From Xiphias gladius (Eukaryota; Chordata; Actinopteri; Istiophoriformes; Xiphiidae), in assembly GCF_016859285.1 (NCBI RefSeq), contig NC_053420.1:24782045-24846044 (forward strand): DNA of 64,000 nucleotides, given 5' to 3'. Below the pieces are notes generated by a model. That model was not told where the DNA came from. It saw only the letters and a program-made list of their open reading frames with translations, and searched no databases. Positions 34,174 to 49,204 of the stretch are shown piece after piece; position 1 is the first letter of the stretch, and each line of letters opens with the position of its first letter. The position numbers were made by a program, and so were the translations under genes.

Positions 34174-36211
34174 TTAGACAATGTCTCTGCATTTGTACAA
34201 GCAGTGTTTTGCATGGCCTGGTCTTGCTCTACCCAAGTGTCTTCAGAAAAACATGAAAGGTCTCTATGCGTCCACTGCTGCTAGATGCCCCAAGCCACTG
34301 TCCCCATCACCAGGTTGTCAAACATGTGGATGAAGGAGTTCAGCTGTTGACACAAGAATACAAGGTTATTTGTCTCATGTAACATGCAAATGATTGTGGC
34401 TAAACATGTTTCTGTCGTCATAGAAAGCATAGCAATTAACATTCATTAGCTGTTGCATAAGTCAAACAAGGGTGTCCCTAAACTGGAGAGATCTGGCCTA
34501 CAGAAGAGAAGTATGCCAGCGTTTTTCTAAGATGGTTTTGTTGTGGTGCTCTTGTGACATAACCCACTATGATGCATACAATCCAAATGTGACAAGGAAA
34601 GGTTGTCTAAGGGAGTATGACCTCGCTTTTGTCCTTTGAGACAAAAAGGAGGCATTGTCTTCTCAGACTGACTGAGTAGAAAGTAGTGAACCCACTCGCT
34701 GTTCCTTGAACAGGCTCCAAGGACAGTGGATAGGCTTGTTTCTCTCGGTTAGTCTGTGTAGATGTTGTCGCTCAGATTGTTGTTGTTCTTTCTCTGCACT
34801 GCACTGACCTTTACAAGTGCCTGGGCGATGATATATGTCCCTAAACCAAAGCTGCAATTGAGAAAAGCTTGCGATCATTGCTCTTTCGATCTCTTCACTG
34901 CACAACGTTGCTGGACTTTGAGTGATTGTGTGATGAAATCGAGAAAATAAGTTAAAATATTATCAAATTGTTTGAGATAATGCTGTGGTAAATTTCCAGT
35001 AATTTAATATGAAAATTGCACTTTACGAGGAACTCATTGAAAAAGAATGAGCAAAAAAAAAAAAAAAGTAAATAAATAGATTTTTGTAATTCTGAGTACA
35101 CTGTGCTCCCTGGTGGAGTTCCCCATACCGTAATACTTGTTTTCAAGATTTAGCAAATCCTCACGTCCTCCTTCTCTGCTTCTACCCCTCAGTGTAGATC
35201 TGGAGGATCACATACAGGGTAATGATGCAGAGAGGGTATGTGCAGTTTACTGACACCCTGCTCTGCATGTTCTAAGCCAGATGAAGACAACTGACATCAT
35301 TCACGGGAGATTGACACCACCAGGTGCATTATTCCAGTTTACATGCTCTGTCTGTGAACTTCCACAGCCTGAGAACTCTCAGGCATCACATTCACCTGTT
35401 CTTATGCCTCTACATTTCATATACTTCCCCCCTGAGTCACAGCGGTCACAAAGGTTAATGACTGAGGTTATGGTAGTTACCTAATGCACCATGCCAACAT
35501 GTGTCAGCAGTGCAGTCATACTTTCCAATGACAGTATTGTTGTGTTCGCCAGGCTGGTTCTATTCTACTTCTCTTGTATGAGTCTGAACCATTGTCAGTG
35601 TATATTTGAGCGTGTGTGTGTTTTTTCTCACATGGGTGATGCATCTGTGGTTTTCTCACCATCTGTCAAGGGCGTAAAAAAATGGCAAAATTTAAAATAG
35701 AAGCCGTGTGATACATCTAGGAGAGCAACTGAGATGAGTAGGGCTTGGTCCAGAAAGCCAACTCTTTCAAACACAGAGAGAGTACCTCCTCCTCGCCCTC
35801 CTCTGCCCCCCCCCCCTCTCTCTCTCTCTCTCTCACACACTGTCACCAATACATACACACACACACAGACAAGAGACAGGATTGAGTGTCCCTCTGAAGC
35901 ATTTGTCTATTGATATCTGTTTGGAGCCTGCCCCGACCTGAAAATGGTCCAGGTGGAGCTGGCGACTTGATCATAATGTTTGGGAGTTTTAAGTACAAAT
36001 ATATACTCATACTTTGGCTGGGTTACCAACCAGGTGAAAGCGGGCAACTGCCCAGGGGCCCCAGACCTCCAGGGCCCTCAAAAGCCAAAGGTTTACTAGA
36101 CATCATATTAGTCTAATTGATTTATTTACTTGAACTCTAATTTTTTGTATCGAGTCATTAGAGGTCAGAAAACCTCTGGCAAGGTAGTATTATTCCATCA
36201 TAGCAGAACTG
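34174..36211. other. Region without recognised genes
   Basis: It contains a C-rich/(CT)n tract near 35805-35840. A short fragment at about 36012-36085 (GGGCCCCAGACCTCCAGGGC) resembles a dispersed teleost repeat. Short open frames here show no domain or splice evidence. Confidence 0.5.
35805..35840. repeat. Poly-C and (CT)n low-complexity tract
   Basis: A C run grades into CT units and then a short CA run. Confidence 0.85.
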
Positions 36212-36212
36212 T

Positions 36213-36590
36213 AAGGCTGCACAAACAATTATTTTCATTATCAGTACATCTGACAGTTATGTTTTTTATTAATCAATTGTTTGTTAAGCATACAAAATGT
36301 CAGAAAATTTTAGATTGTAATTATTGTCATTATTCCCTGAAGCCCAAATTAACATATTCAAATGTCTCAATGTGTCTGACCATCACATAAAAGTACAAAA
36401 ATGTTGAGTTTGTGATCATAGAAAACTGGGACACAAAGCAGCGCTCAAATATAATAAGCTGATGCCAGTGATTTATTTTTATTTATATATTTTTTTACAT
36501 ATTTGCTTAAAAACGACTCAAAAGAATGAATCAATTATCGAAATTGTTGCCAATTAATTTTCTGTCAATCAAGTAATCAATTAATCGACT
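36213..36590 (+). repeat. Dispersed repeat family C, copy 1
   Basis: It begins AAGGCTGCACAAACAATTAT and ends in ATTAAT/ATCGA motifs (CCAATTAATTTTCTGTCAAT). The ends, an internal AAAATGTCAGAAAA and the overall order match 38306-38666. The motifs are those of a very common teleost element rich in GATTAAT; formal family not assigned. Confidence 0.65.
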
Positions 36591-36676
36591 TAATTCTTGG
36601 TTTCACTGGTTGATCTCTGGGTGCCTTGGGAAAGGGGAGTGTAGTGGGACATGGGACATCTTTGCCACTGGGCCCC

Positions 36677-36810
36677 TCAGGAGGACAAGCCGGCCATACC
36701 GTAAGCCCACACGTCACTCTTGATGCAAATTTCTTCCTCTACGATTCGCATCCGAGCCTCGGTGGCTGCTATGACCCCGCCCCCGGACCTTGTTGCCATG
36801 GCATCCAAAC
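36677..36810 (-). CDS. Candidate first exon, minus strand, product unknown
   Basis: On the minus strand an ATG at about 36799 opens MATRSGGGVIAATEARMRIV followed by EEEICIKSDVWAYG, with a possible donor (TACG|GTATGG) near 36697. The local base content is CpG-richer than the surroundings. I do not recognise the protein and found no following exon, so this could be a chance frame in a promoter. The SDVWAYG string resembles a kinase motif, but the preceding residues do not look like a kinase. Confidence 0.25.
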
Positions 36811-37262
36811 AGCTACTTCCGGAGCAATCACAGTCATCTGCCAAAACCGGAAAATGCACACTCGGGGCTCCGTAAAGGAATTGGGGAAGAGAAGGTAATT
36901 TAAAAAAAGAAATAAATAAAAAATAAATGAAAAACAGTTTTGCAGCTGAAAAAAAAAAAAAAAAAATACTGTCCGGATACTCTGACACAACCAGTCTGCA
37001 AGATAACAGTGACAGGTGGCTTGGTTGAAATGCGTTGTAGCTAAAAGAGAAACAGAGCCGACCAGTTTGGGCATATTCACCCTGGTTTACCCAGCCAGCC
37101 GGTGTTAACGGTGCTTTGAATAACATTAGCATCAACAGTGAGCCGTTGAAAGAGCAGTTTGCTGCTGTCTGATTAAGTTCATGTTACGAGCTATGTAAAG
37201 ACGGACAGAGAATACATTTCCCAAATAAGCAGTACGAAGGCAGTGTCTGGTTATGGTAAGCC

Positions 37263-37307
37263 AAACAAAACAAAACAAAACAAAACAAAACAAAACAAAA
37301 CAAACAA
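37263..37307. repeat. (AAAAC)n microsatellite
   Basis: Eight or more AAAAC units. Confidence 0.95.
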
Positions 37308-37496
37308 AGCAACTACGGTGGTTATTGAGGGTCTATTAGGACTGTGTGGTCATGGTTACAGTTACATGGTTATATTTGAGTTTTTGCTATTTGTGCTGTC
37401 GTATAAATCTTTGGTTTTGTCTTTCAACGGTACCAACGTTCTTAGCATTACTGGACCCAGTACACGAGACGTGTCTGTAGTCGAATAGTCGAAATA

Positions 37497-40400
37497 ATGT
37501 CCCGACCTAACCACGTTTCCTTGACCTCGATGGAAAACGTCACGGGTTCAGAGAAAGATGTGAAGGAGAATTCATATAGACTGAGGAACTCTCTTTTCCT
37601 CAGTCTGAGGGAAATGATCCGACTATGTTTACACTGTAAGCATTTTTTTAAACCAACTTTATTGATAACACATGGATGATAAGTACAGTAGCGAACTCAA
37701 TGCTCTAGGCCCACAATTCAAGAAAGGTTTCCTGTCCAAAACAGAATCACACCTCCTAAGAAAGGATGTTTTCAGTTTCTACTTAGGGTACATCTAACCA
37801 TCAATTACTCATAGGAAGTGACAGCAAAATAAATATTGTTGAAAATAAAAACAAAAGCAAAACAAACAGGATTGAAATGTTGAAATTTTATAATAACATG
37901 AAAGGAACATATAAAAGAGTGTTGAGCCATTAAAATAATAATTAAATAAAAATAAGGAATTCAGCAAGGGGCCAGAGTAAATTATATTGAGACATAAGTA
38001 TATAGAGTTCCGGGCATAGGCGCTTTTGACCTTTTTTAGTGACATGACATTTATGTATATAGTCTTTTGTTATGATGGTGAAATTTTTAACAAGAAATTA
38101 AATTTGCTTGTGCTTCATGATTATTCCTAACTGCATAGAGTTGAAAGAGAAGCAATCTATATTTATGGATTTGGAGCTCAGCCAATCATGCAAGGAATTC
38201 CATTAGTTTTGGATTGTGTCACAACCATAAAATAGGGGCTCTGTTGTTTCTTTGGTCTGTCGGGGTGAAATTACAATTGTGAGTCACTTTAAACGTTGCA
38301 ACCGCAAGGGCTGCAACCGATCATTGTTTTCACTATTGATTAATCTGCCATTTGTTTATTCGATTAATCTAGTAATGTTGTATTCTATAAAATACCAGAA
38401 ATCACTGAAGAATGTCAATCACAGTTTCTCAGTTTTAAAATAACTTGTTTTGTCCAATGTCCAAAACACAAACAGATTAAATGTACATTGATATAAAACA
38501 GAGTAAAGCAGCAAATCATCACAGTGAAAGAATTGAAACCAAAAATATTTTGGTATTTTTGCTTATGAAAAGACTTAGTTAAAGACAACAGTTAATTTAA
38601 ATAGCTGCCAATTAATTTTCACTCGATCAACTAAATTGATTGATTGACTAACTGCTTCAGCTGTAGACTGGTGTTTATTGCATTTGCCCACACTTAGTAC
38701 AAAGCATTCAGTTGCGTATCTTCCACCAGATGGGTTTCAGATGGTAAACCACAGGCGGATAGACTGAGAGAGTCCATTAGAAACCTCAGGGATCTCCCCT
38801 TATGGATAGGACTATTCTTTCGTGCTTACATAACACTAGATATGGTGAGGATTCCCTACAGGCAAGTGGCTTCTGACTGGGTTGGCTGACCTCCCCCATG
38901 CTGGGATAGCATTAGGTGTCAGTGGAAACGGAAGCCAGGTGTTGGAAGGATGATGACAAGCTGTCTTCTGGCAGAAGATAAATTTTAGCACCACATATTT
39001 CTCAGGACCTTCTCATTTTCTGTTGCACAATCTCCCACCTCATGTGTGCGCACACTGATACAAACATGTTTAATTATGTTTAGGCATGATAATGATTTAA
39101 TACATAGATGCGTTGTGGAAAAGCTGAGCAGTTCCGGTACACTTTTGAAGAAAAAATTAAAATCAAAATGATCGTTGGCTTTTTGAGATCAAAACATTAC
39201 AAAATGCTTTGTTTTTATTTGAATTTAATGAAGTAACTTGATAGGATTTTTTTGAATTTGTTACATTTAACACAGCTGTGTCACAGTTCGTTTGCTTGTC
39301 TTGGGAAAAGTGGAAACCAACATCATAAGTGGGGTAAGGGATAAACTGAGCAGACAACACTAGGGGAAAGCTTGTTTCAAAATTATTTGATAACCAAGTT
39401 GCTGTAGCTCTTTCCAAGTGGCGTAAGGCCTGGGTGAGGTCATGTTGAGAGGTGGGGGGTAAAAGGTTAGACAGGCTTTATTCCTTCTATGCAGTTGTGT
39501 GTATGTTGTTTCTTTTAATAAGGGCGAGATCTCCCCCAACTCCTGGATTCCCCCTCTTTAACCTCTGGTAGCAACAGACTGAAAGAAAGGCAAACTGCTG
39601 ACGACCTGTCTGTTATAATGTTGATAAAGGCTGTTGGCAGTTTGTCCAGGTTGTCAGACCAAGCAGAATCATATCTAAAACAAAAAAGTTGAACAAACCA
39701 GAAGATGATGGGTGCTACTTAAGCTTGCAGTTGTAGTAGAGATGTGATAGATCCTAATAGGCCGGTTTCCATTAAAATGTTTCCCAGGTTACTTGCTACA
39801 GGGCTGCCATTTTGGAAAGTCAAATTCATGCTCTGATAACAAAGCACACAGCCTGTACGTGCTTGGCAGGTAACAATGGTTTGCATTTATGTTTAAACTT
39901 TTAAAGTGATGGCAAAGACTTCTGTATTGTTGCATAACAAAGCTTAATCTTCCTCAGTGCCGGTTTCCCATAGCGTCAGTGGAATTGCAGCTGTTCTTGT
40001 CTTTTTGCTACCTCCTCTTATTCAATTACACCCAACTCTGGAGCTGTAGCAAGGCTAGCATCTCTCTCTCTCTCTGCTCGCTTAAAGGCCCGCAGCTTCA
40101 TGCACTCAGTCATTCATTCCCCGTTAATCTCCCGAAAGTCTGATCTGAGCGCTCATATTACACATACTCATACACACTGCCATTTTTGCTGGCATCGTGC
40201 TAACTGGGAATTAGAGGCTCTGGCTGGGAAACCAACCAGGGTTCTTATTAAAAGCATTGATCTGTTTTTACGCATATGTATCTGAGGTGATTTGCCACTG
40301 TGGGGCATTTCTCATTGCTCCAATGTATAGGTGTATACACTTTAAACTGTCATAGAAACATAGTCACATCAGACACAAAGCACTCTGAGATGTGCAGATG

Positions 40401-41596
40401 TGCAGTGTGCATTGGCTTAGTTACAGAAACATCCTTTGATGAAGAGGGTGATAGAGTAACAAAAATAAACTGTGTAAAAAACCTTGGAATAGATCCCCTA
40501 CTGCCTCTCCGAGTATGTTAAGGAAGGTGGATGTTACTTTAAAGATCAGTCCATATTTCCACAGCAGCACAGAAGTGCTTCCTTCTAAGATCAAAACGTA
40601 GGGAGAAATAGACACTTGACACAGGTATGTACAAGATGAAACCATGTCGGGATGTGTTGTGGAGAGACAGTAACACCATGCCGGCGCCTCATTTGAGGCC
40701 CAAGTATCAAAGCGAGGCCTGGAGCCAGCTGCGTTTCTTTGACCTTACTGAATATTTCAGGTACTTACCCCGATCCAGCAGGATGACTGCCAGGGCTGTC
40801 GTTCTGCTTCATGGCTGGGACTCACCAGTTAGTCACCATCTCTCAGTCATGGAAAATGTGACGAGTTTTAATCCTGAGACTTCATATAATAATCTCCTCA
40901 CCAGCTTAATATTTCTGCTTCGTAGCTGTTAGCCCAGTTTGAAAGGAGAAGCATGGTTCTCTAAGGTTCAAGATTGGGATAGATTGCTGGCCTGTGCCAG
41001 GAAAACCAGTTGGGCAGAGAAGGAGAGCGTGGTATTTGTCATTGAGAGGACACTAAGCTTGAAGCCGTTCCACTTGATGAGTGGCAGACTTGTTCTGAGT
41101 GCCTGTGGCACAATCCTGGGCCTTTGCCAGCTACATTCCTCCCTCTAGCTCACATCCTACCATCCAGGCAGACTCTCATTAAGTGCCCTTTTGTTAAGGG
41201 ATTACTGAGTTTATATTTAACCTCTGTTCTTACTGTCAGTGGACTATTGAAGCAGTTGTTGGCGCTGCAAGTTCATTCAGAATCCATGTGTCCGTTCGGT
41301 GTCTGACACCCTGCAGTGTTCTACATATTTTAAACCTCTCTGTCTCACATCTGTCTATTCCAAAGAATTCTATCCCTCTATATAATACAGTTGGTCCACT
41401 TTGTCCATGCTGATCTCTCTTTCATCTATTTTTGCCAATGCAGGACCTATTTTCTCCTTGTGGAGTCTCCAGCTGCAGTTCACGTGCAGGACCTGAACAC
41501 CCAAAGAATTACTGCTTCTGTGTTCCCACTATAATTGTCCTGCATCTAATTAGTCAGATAAAACAATTTTTTTTGGAAATTTGTCTTCCTGACTGC

Positions 41597-41643
<47 letters not shown>

Positions 41644-43221
41644 AAGCACACCCATGCACCTATCATGCCTCGTCTGACACTGTTCATTTATGTGTACGTG
41701 TGCGCTATGTTTTGAGGAACATACTGTTCCAATCCTACTGGGCATGTGAGAGTTAGGCAGAGTGTATACTAATTTGTCACTGACTCGTTGAGAGTGTAGT
41801 TGTGGCATTTGAACTCCACTTTAGCAACTCCTTCTACACTGTCAGGGTAGAGGAAGTCAGTGGCATGGAAACAACATTTTCTATTTTTGGGTTTTGGTTT
41901 TGTTTGTGCCTGAGTATTTGTTTAATCCCTTTCACCTTTTGTTTAGCAACATATGCCCAGTCATAACTCTGCAATGGTGTTCATGTGTTTCTGTGTGTTT
42001 TGCAGGTAGACAGAGCCTAGAAGGCATTGTCCTTCGAGTATACCAAGCCAGGCCAAAGGTGTTTAGCTTCAGGTAGGCAAGGACCCCTCTGGACTCACCT
42101 GTCTGCAGTTCGCCCTCTACTCCACAGCTATATACTCATTTTTTATTGTATTGTATTGTAACCAAACACCAGCGGGGGAAGTCCATCTGGATGCCAGCTA
42201 TTGTCCTGGCTCTGAGGGTTGGAAATTGTATATGGATTTGGACTGAGAGTTGGTATGCCCTGTTTTAAGACTGATATAAATGCCTCACAAGGAAATCATC
42301 AGAGGGACAGACTCTGGGAAATTACAGCTACGTGACCTGTTAGAGTTTCACCAGCACGTCCATGTCCCATGAGATACATGTTATATCATAGCTAAGCCAG
42401 TCTGACTGTGTTAATCCTGTAGCCTATGGCTCCACAGGTCTCTAGTCTACTCCATTTATTCATACCTTGCACCATTAGGTAATTCTTTTTGCTTTTCAGT
42501 CTATCTTAGTTAACTACAAGTGCAGCGCTCCAAAATGCTTTGGTGTTAGCAACGGTTGAGGGCTAAAGCTAGAGAGGAACAGAGAAAGAGGTAGTTGAAT
42601 AATTTCAAGGTCTTAGTAAAGACATGAAGATATTTTGGCTTAGGTTACACTTCTCTTTTTCATAGCCTCTGATTTAGATGAAACCACAGAAATGCTATGC
42701 ATGTAAATTGGTTCTTGTTTCTTGCCTCTTGCGCTATCCATGATAACAATTTAACCTGAAAACCCAAGTACATAAGTGGTGCGTTGGAAAAATTTAAGTC
42801 TAAAACCATAACTGAAAAAGTGACCATCTTGGAATGTAGTTCCAGTTTAGTTTTGTTTGCAAGCTTGTTTGCAGCCCCAAAGCGTCTACTATTTGTCTAC
42901 CTTCTGTATTATAATGACAAACAAGGTTGGGGTGTGTGTATGTGTTCTGCATGCAGGTTTGTAAAAGAAGTTTTTATTTATTTTTTAATTTTATAGCAGG
43001 GTTAAGTAAAAGAGTCTTCAGCACTTTTCCACGATACGTCGTTTTTTCCTGTGTCTCTGTGGGCCTCAGGTGCTCTTCAGTCAGCCTGTTTGAACAAGGC
43101 CAAGCTTACTCATCAGCACCCACTCAAAAACCATTGTCAGACATAGCACCCAAATCCACAGGAGTCTCAGCGCCCTCTCCAACACCCTGCTTATCCATCA
43201 CCTGCACTGCTCACTATCCAG
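37497..43221 (+). CDS. Candidate three-exon gene start, product unknown
   Basis: Three segments with good splice signals join in phase. The first is 37497-37635 (ATG to CACT|GTAAGC), the second 42006-42072 (TTTTGCAG acceptor, TTCAG|GTAGGC donor) and the third 43070-43221 (GGCCTCAG acceptor, ATCCAG|GTACAG donor). The second ATG, at about 37530, has a G at +4 and might be the real start. Readable parts are MENVTGSEKDVKENSYRLRN, SLFLSLREMIRLCLH, then RQSLEGIVLRVYQARPKVFS, then a Ser/Pro/Thr-rich low-complexity stretch. There is no signal peptide, membrane segment or known domain. A terminal exon was not found, and introns of 4.4 and 1.0 kb leave room for missed exons. Phase agreement alone can arise by chance, so confidence is modest. 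Confidence 0.33.
38306..38666 (+). repeat. Dispersed repeat family C, copy 2
   Basis: It starts AAGGGCTGCAACCGATCATT, has ATTGATTAATCTGCCATTTG inside and ends GACTAACTGCTTCAGCTGTA. Same orientation as 36213-36590, 2 kb away. Confidence 0.7.
38667..42005. other. Region without recognised genes
   Basis: It is unique-looking DNA apart from a (GT)n tract at 41600. If the candidate gene at 37497-43221 is real, this is its first intron. No other exon is supported. Confidence 0.45.
41600..41641. repeat. (GT)n microsatellite
   Basis: About 21 GT units. Confidence 0.96.
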
Positions 43222-46004
<2,783 letters not shown>

Positions 46005-46970
46005 CAGTGGCAAGAAAAGGTAAGTGAACCATTTGGATTCACCTTCATTTATCCATAAATCTGTCTTAAAATATGGCCATATTGTAATTCAGTTTACAAT
46101 TATGAACAAACACAATCACAACTAATAACAAACAAATCATTGTATTGCTTTTGTCCATACTGAATACATAATTCAAACATTCACAGTGTAGGTTAGAGAA
46201 ATTATGTGAACCACTCGGCTAATGAAATCAACAAAAGCTAATGGGAGTCAGGAGTTAACAAACAAGGAATCCAGTCAAGGAAACCTGATTGGATGTTTGG
46301 GTTAGCGCTACTTTCACTTTTAAAAAACCCTCAAAAGTTTTGACTCTGCTATTCACAATAAGCATCTACTAATTTGAACCATGCCCTGCAAAAAGATATC
46401 TCAGAAAATGTAGGATCAAGAATTATTGATTTGCATGAAGCTGGAAAGGGTTACAAAGTCATCTCAAAGAGTTTAGATATTCATCAGTCCACAGTCAGAC
46501 AAACTGTTTAGTTCTGTGCCTGCTTTCCTCAGAAGTAGGCGCCCAGCTAAGATGACTCAAAAGGCACAATGAAGATGCTAAATGATGTAAAAAAAAGAAG
46601 CCCAGACTAACAGTTTAAGGCTTAAAAAAGAATCAGTGGAGCTGGAGCATGGTTGCATGGAGCATGGCGTCCGTGGCAGGACATCATGGAGGAAGCCTCT
46701 GCTCTCCAAAAAAAACATCACTGTGTGCCTGAAGTTTGCCAAAGAGCACCATGGCGCTCCACATCACTACTGGGAAAATGTTTTGTGGACTGATGAAACT
46801 AAAGTTGACTTGTCTGGGAAGAACATGCATGAAACTTATGGTGTAAAAAGGTCACTGTATATCTACATGAAAACATCATCCTAAAGGTGAAGTACAATGG
46901 TGATAGCATCATGATTTGGAGCTGCTTGGCTGCCTCTGGGCCTGGACAGCTTGCTACGATTGAGTTCAGT
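46005..46970 (+). mobile_element. Tc1-like DNA transposon, 3'-truncated
   Basis: The left terminus (TA)CAGTGGCAAGAAAAGGTAAG is typical of one Tc1-like family of fishes. The interior carries transposase remnants: a helix-turn-helix-like start near 46430-46510, and an open 82-codon segment at 46636-46884 with KFAKEHHGAPHHYWENVLWT then DETKV, the region around a catalytic Asp of the DDE core. The sequence stops resembling the family after about 46970 and no right terminus is seen. Stops and shifts break the reading frame, so it is dead. Confidence 0.8.
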
Positions 46971-49122
46971 TATTAAGGTTTTTCTGTTTTTGCGATAACT
47001 TTTGTTTACCTATGTAATGTTTGTAAACAAAGAAGTATTGTAGACCAATACTTATGACTTACTTATGCTAAGTAGAAAAATTCAGTCACAGTGAAATTCT
47101 ACAATTTGAATATACCTGTAATTTATACGCGTAAAAAGTACTGACTGGATTTGATTTAATAACAGAGTGCTGTTCATGTATTCTTCAGGCATTTAAAATG
47201 CATGGGAAAGCCATGGTACCTGTGTCTGAAGGCAACTCAGTCCAGAATTTCAATACAGAAGTGTCTTTTAAGATGAATTACTGCTGGATGGAAAAGCCAC
47301 TACTGCATTCAAAACATAAACACAGTCACCACTGTCCTGTTCCCTTTCCCAACTGCAGCATTGGTTGTATGCTGTGTTTTGTCTGTCCTGGCAGACTCTT
47401 AAGTGTCCACACTGTCACTGGCTGCATGTTGAGCCATGGATAAGGTGTCCCTGCCAAACACAGAGAGACTATAATGGACATCTGGGGTTGGCCTAACCTT
47501 TACCTGCCCATAGCCTTGCTTGGTCCAGGCTAGTCTGACATTAAGACATCTACATCCATACTGTGTTACCGTCTCACTGACCTGAGTTTGTGTCTTATGG
47601 GCCTACAGTATATTTAGTGAGACATTAGCAGTAACACTTTTAGATTAGAAACTATTACATTACATTGTTTGTACTTCTGAAACATCTGTTGTTTCTTCAT
47701 TTTCGTGGAAAAGGCCACTCTCTCCAATTCTTACTAGCTGCACCCCTGTTGGCCAAAGTTTGTGATGAGAATAACTGGTTATTTTCCTCTGGGTAGAACT
47801 ACAGATTTGTTTTTGAGCGTGGTTCGTATGATTGGCTGTCTGCCAGAGGTTTTCTCCAACCAAGCCATACTGCTGTCGGGGCAGAGAAGAAACTGCTCTG
47901 CTGTGCTATCTATGTAGCTTCCAAGAAACTGAACTAAAGAGTGGGGGTGAGCCAATGATCTTTGACCTTACTCAGCTGCAGAGGAGGAACACAGCCAAAT
48001 GACCATGGAAATAGTCCAGTCCAACCCTGTATGAGGAGAATGCCAGAACCAAAACAACTTGGGGAATATGGGTTTAAAGTCACTGTACAAGACTGAATTT
48101 TCCACTTTGATACACTTTTCCACTATGATACACATTAAAATCATTAGGCAATAAAAAGAGGAAGCATCACACTTAAGGAATTTTATTTCTATTATTTTAA
48201 TTAATCCTACACATCATATTTTATGTTGTGCCTCACATTGCTGTCAGTTAATGGGGTACATTTCCCAAATGCAGCATTAAAACCAGAGTGTGGATCAGGC
48301 ATTCAGTAGTTCAAGATCCCATTAGCAGTTCTGTGCCAGACTAGAGCTGCATTGTTTCAATGGACTGAAGCCAGCTTAGTCTCTGTCTAATGATTCTGAG
48401 ATGTGCGGACAGTTTAAGTGTGTAGCAAAACCTAAATCCAGGAAGCATGTGACGGCTACATCCCTTTCCCGTACAGTGTTGCTAAGCTTTACGACTTCAT
48501 AAGTACTCCTATCAGTGATTCACTGTCCAGTCACAAACTTTGGCAGCACTACTGGATTAGCAGGTACTAGGAAGACATCATTATATAGTCTAAGAGAAGC
48601 ATTGTCAGTCCTATTGTTTGTGAGTCCTGTATTGTTTGTAAATTAATAAAAGACCAAAGTGTTTTTCCAGCCATCTTCTTAGCAAGAATCTAAAGACTAT
48701 GTGGGAGAGTGCCCTTTGCTCTTGGAAGAGATGTGGGTCTAAATGATTGGCTAATTGAGATCATACTGTCCCCTTTCCTCCTAGCACACACGGCTTTAAT
48801 CCCACCCTCCTCCCAACTTTGTGCTTGCTCCAATTAGGCTTTTGTCAATTGCAAACCCATCTTCCTCATCAGCTAACTTCATCAACACTGTCCTGCCAAT
48901 CCAGACTCCACTGTCTGAATGAAATATTTCCAGTATCTGCAATTCCCGTTTCCCATTGCCCTTCCATTTTTCCTTAGTCCAACTAGGCTTTGTTATACAT
49001 AAGGACTAGGGACTGGTGCCTAAGGAAATTATAACATTAATATGTAATAGCTTTTTTTAAGGCAGACATTTTGATGTCATAGCAAGAAAATCACATTATT
49101 AATGCTGGCCCTGTTACATTTC

Positions 49123-49204
49123 AGTGTGCCAGAAAGCCATGCCAGTTCCACGGCTTACCGGGGCCATGGAACTGGCACATCTAAATGGAATTCAGGTGTG
49201 CCAG
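49123..49204. repeat. Palindrome flanked by short direct repeats
   Basis: TGCCAGTTCCA (49140-49150) and TGGAACTGGCA (49167-49177) are perfect inverted 11-mers around a GC-rich 16-base centre. A GTGTGCCAGAA direct repeat lies on each side. Confidence 0.75.

Noticed and set aside
36677-36760. Kinase domain suggested by KSDVWAYG on the minus strand
   Set aside because: The residues before it do not match a kinase activation loop and the frame stops soon after; the string is probably a coincidence.
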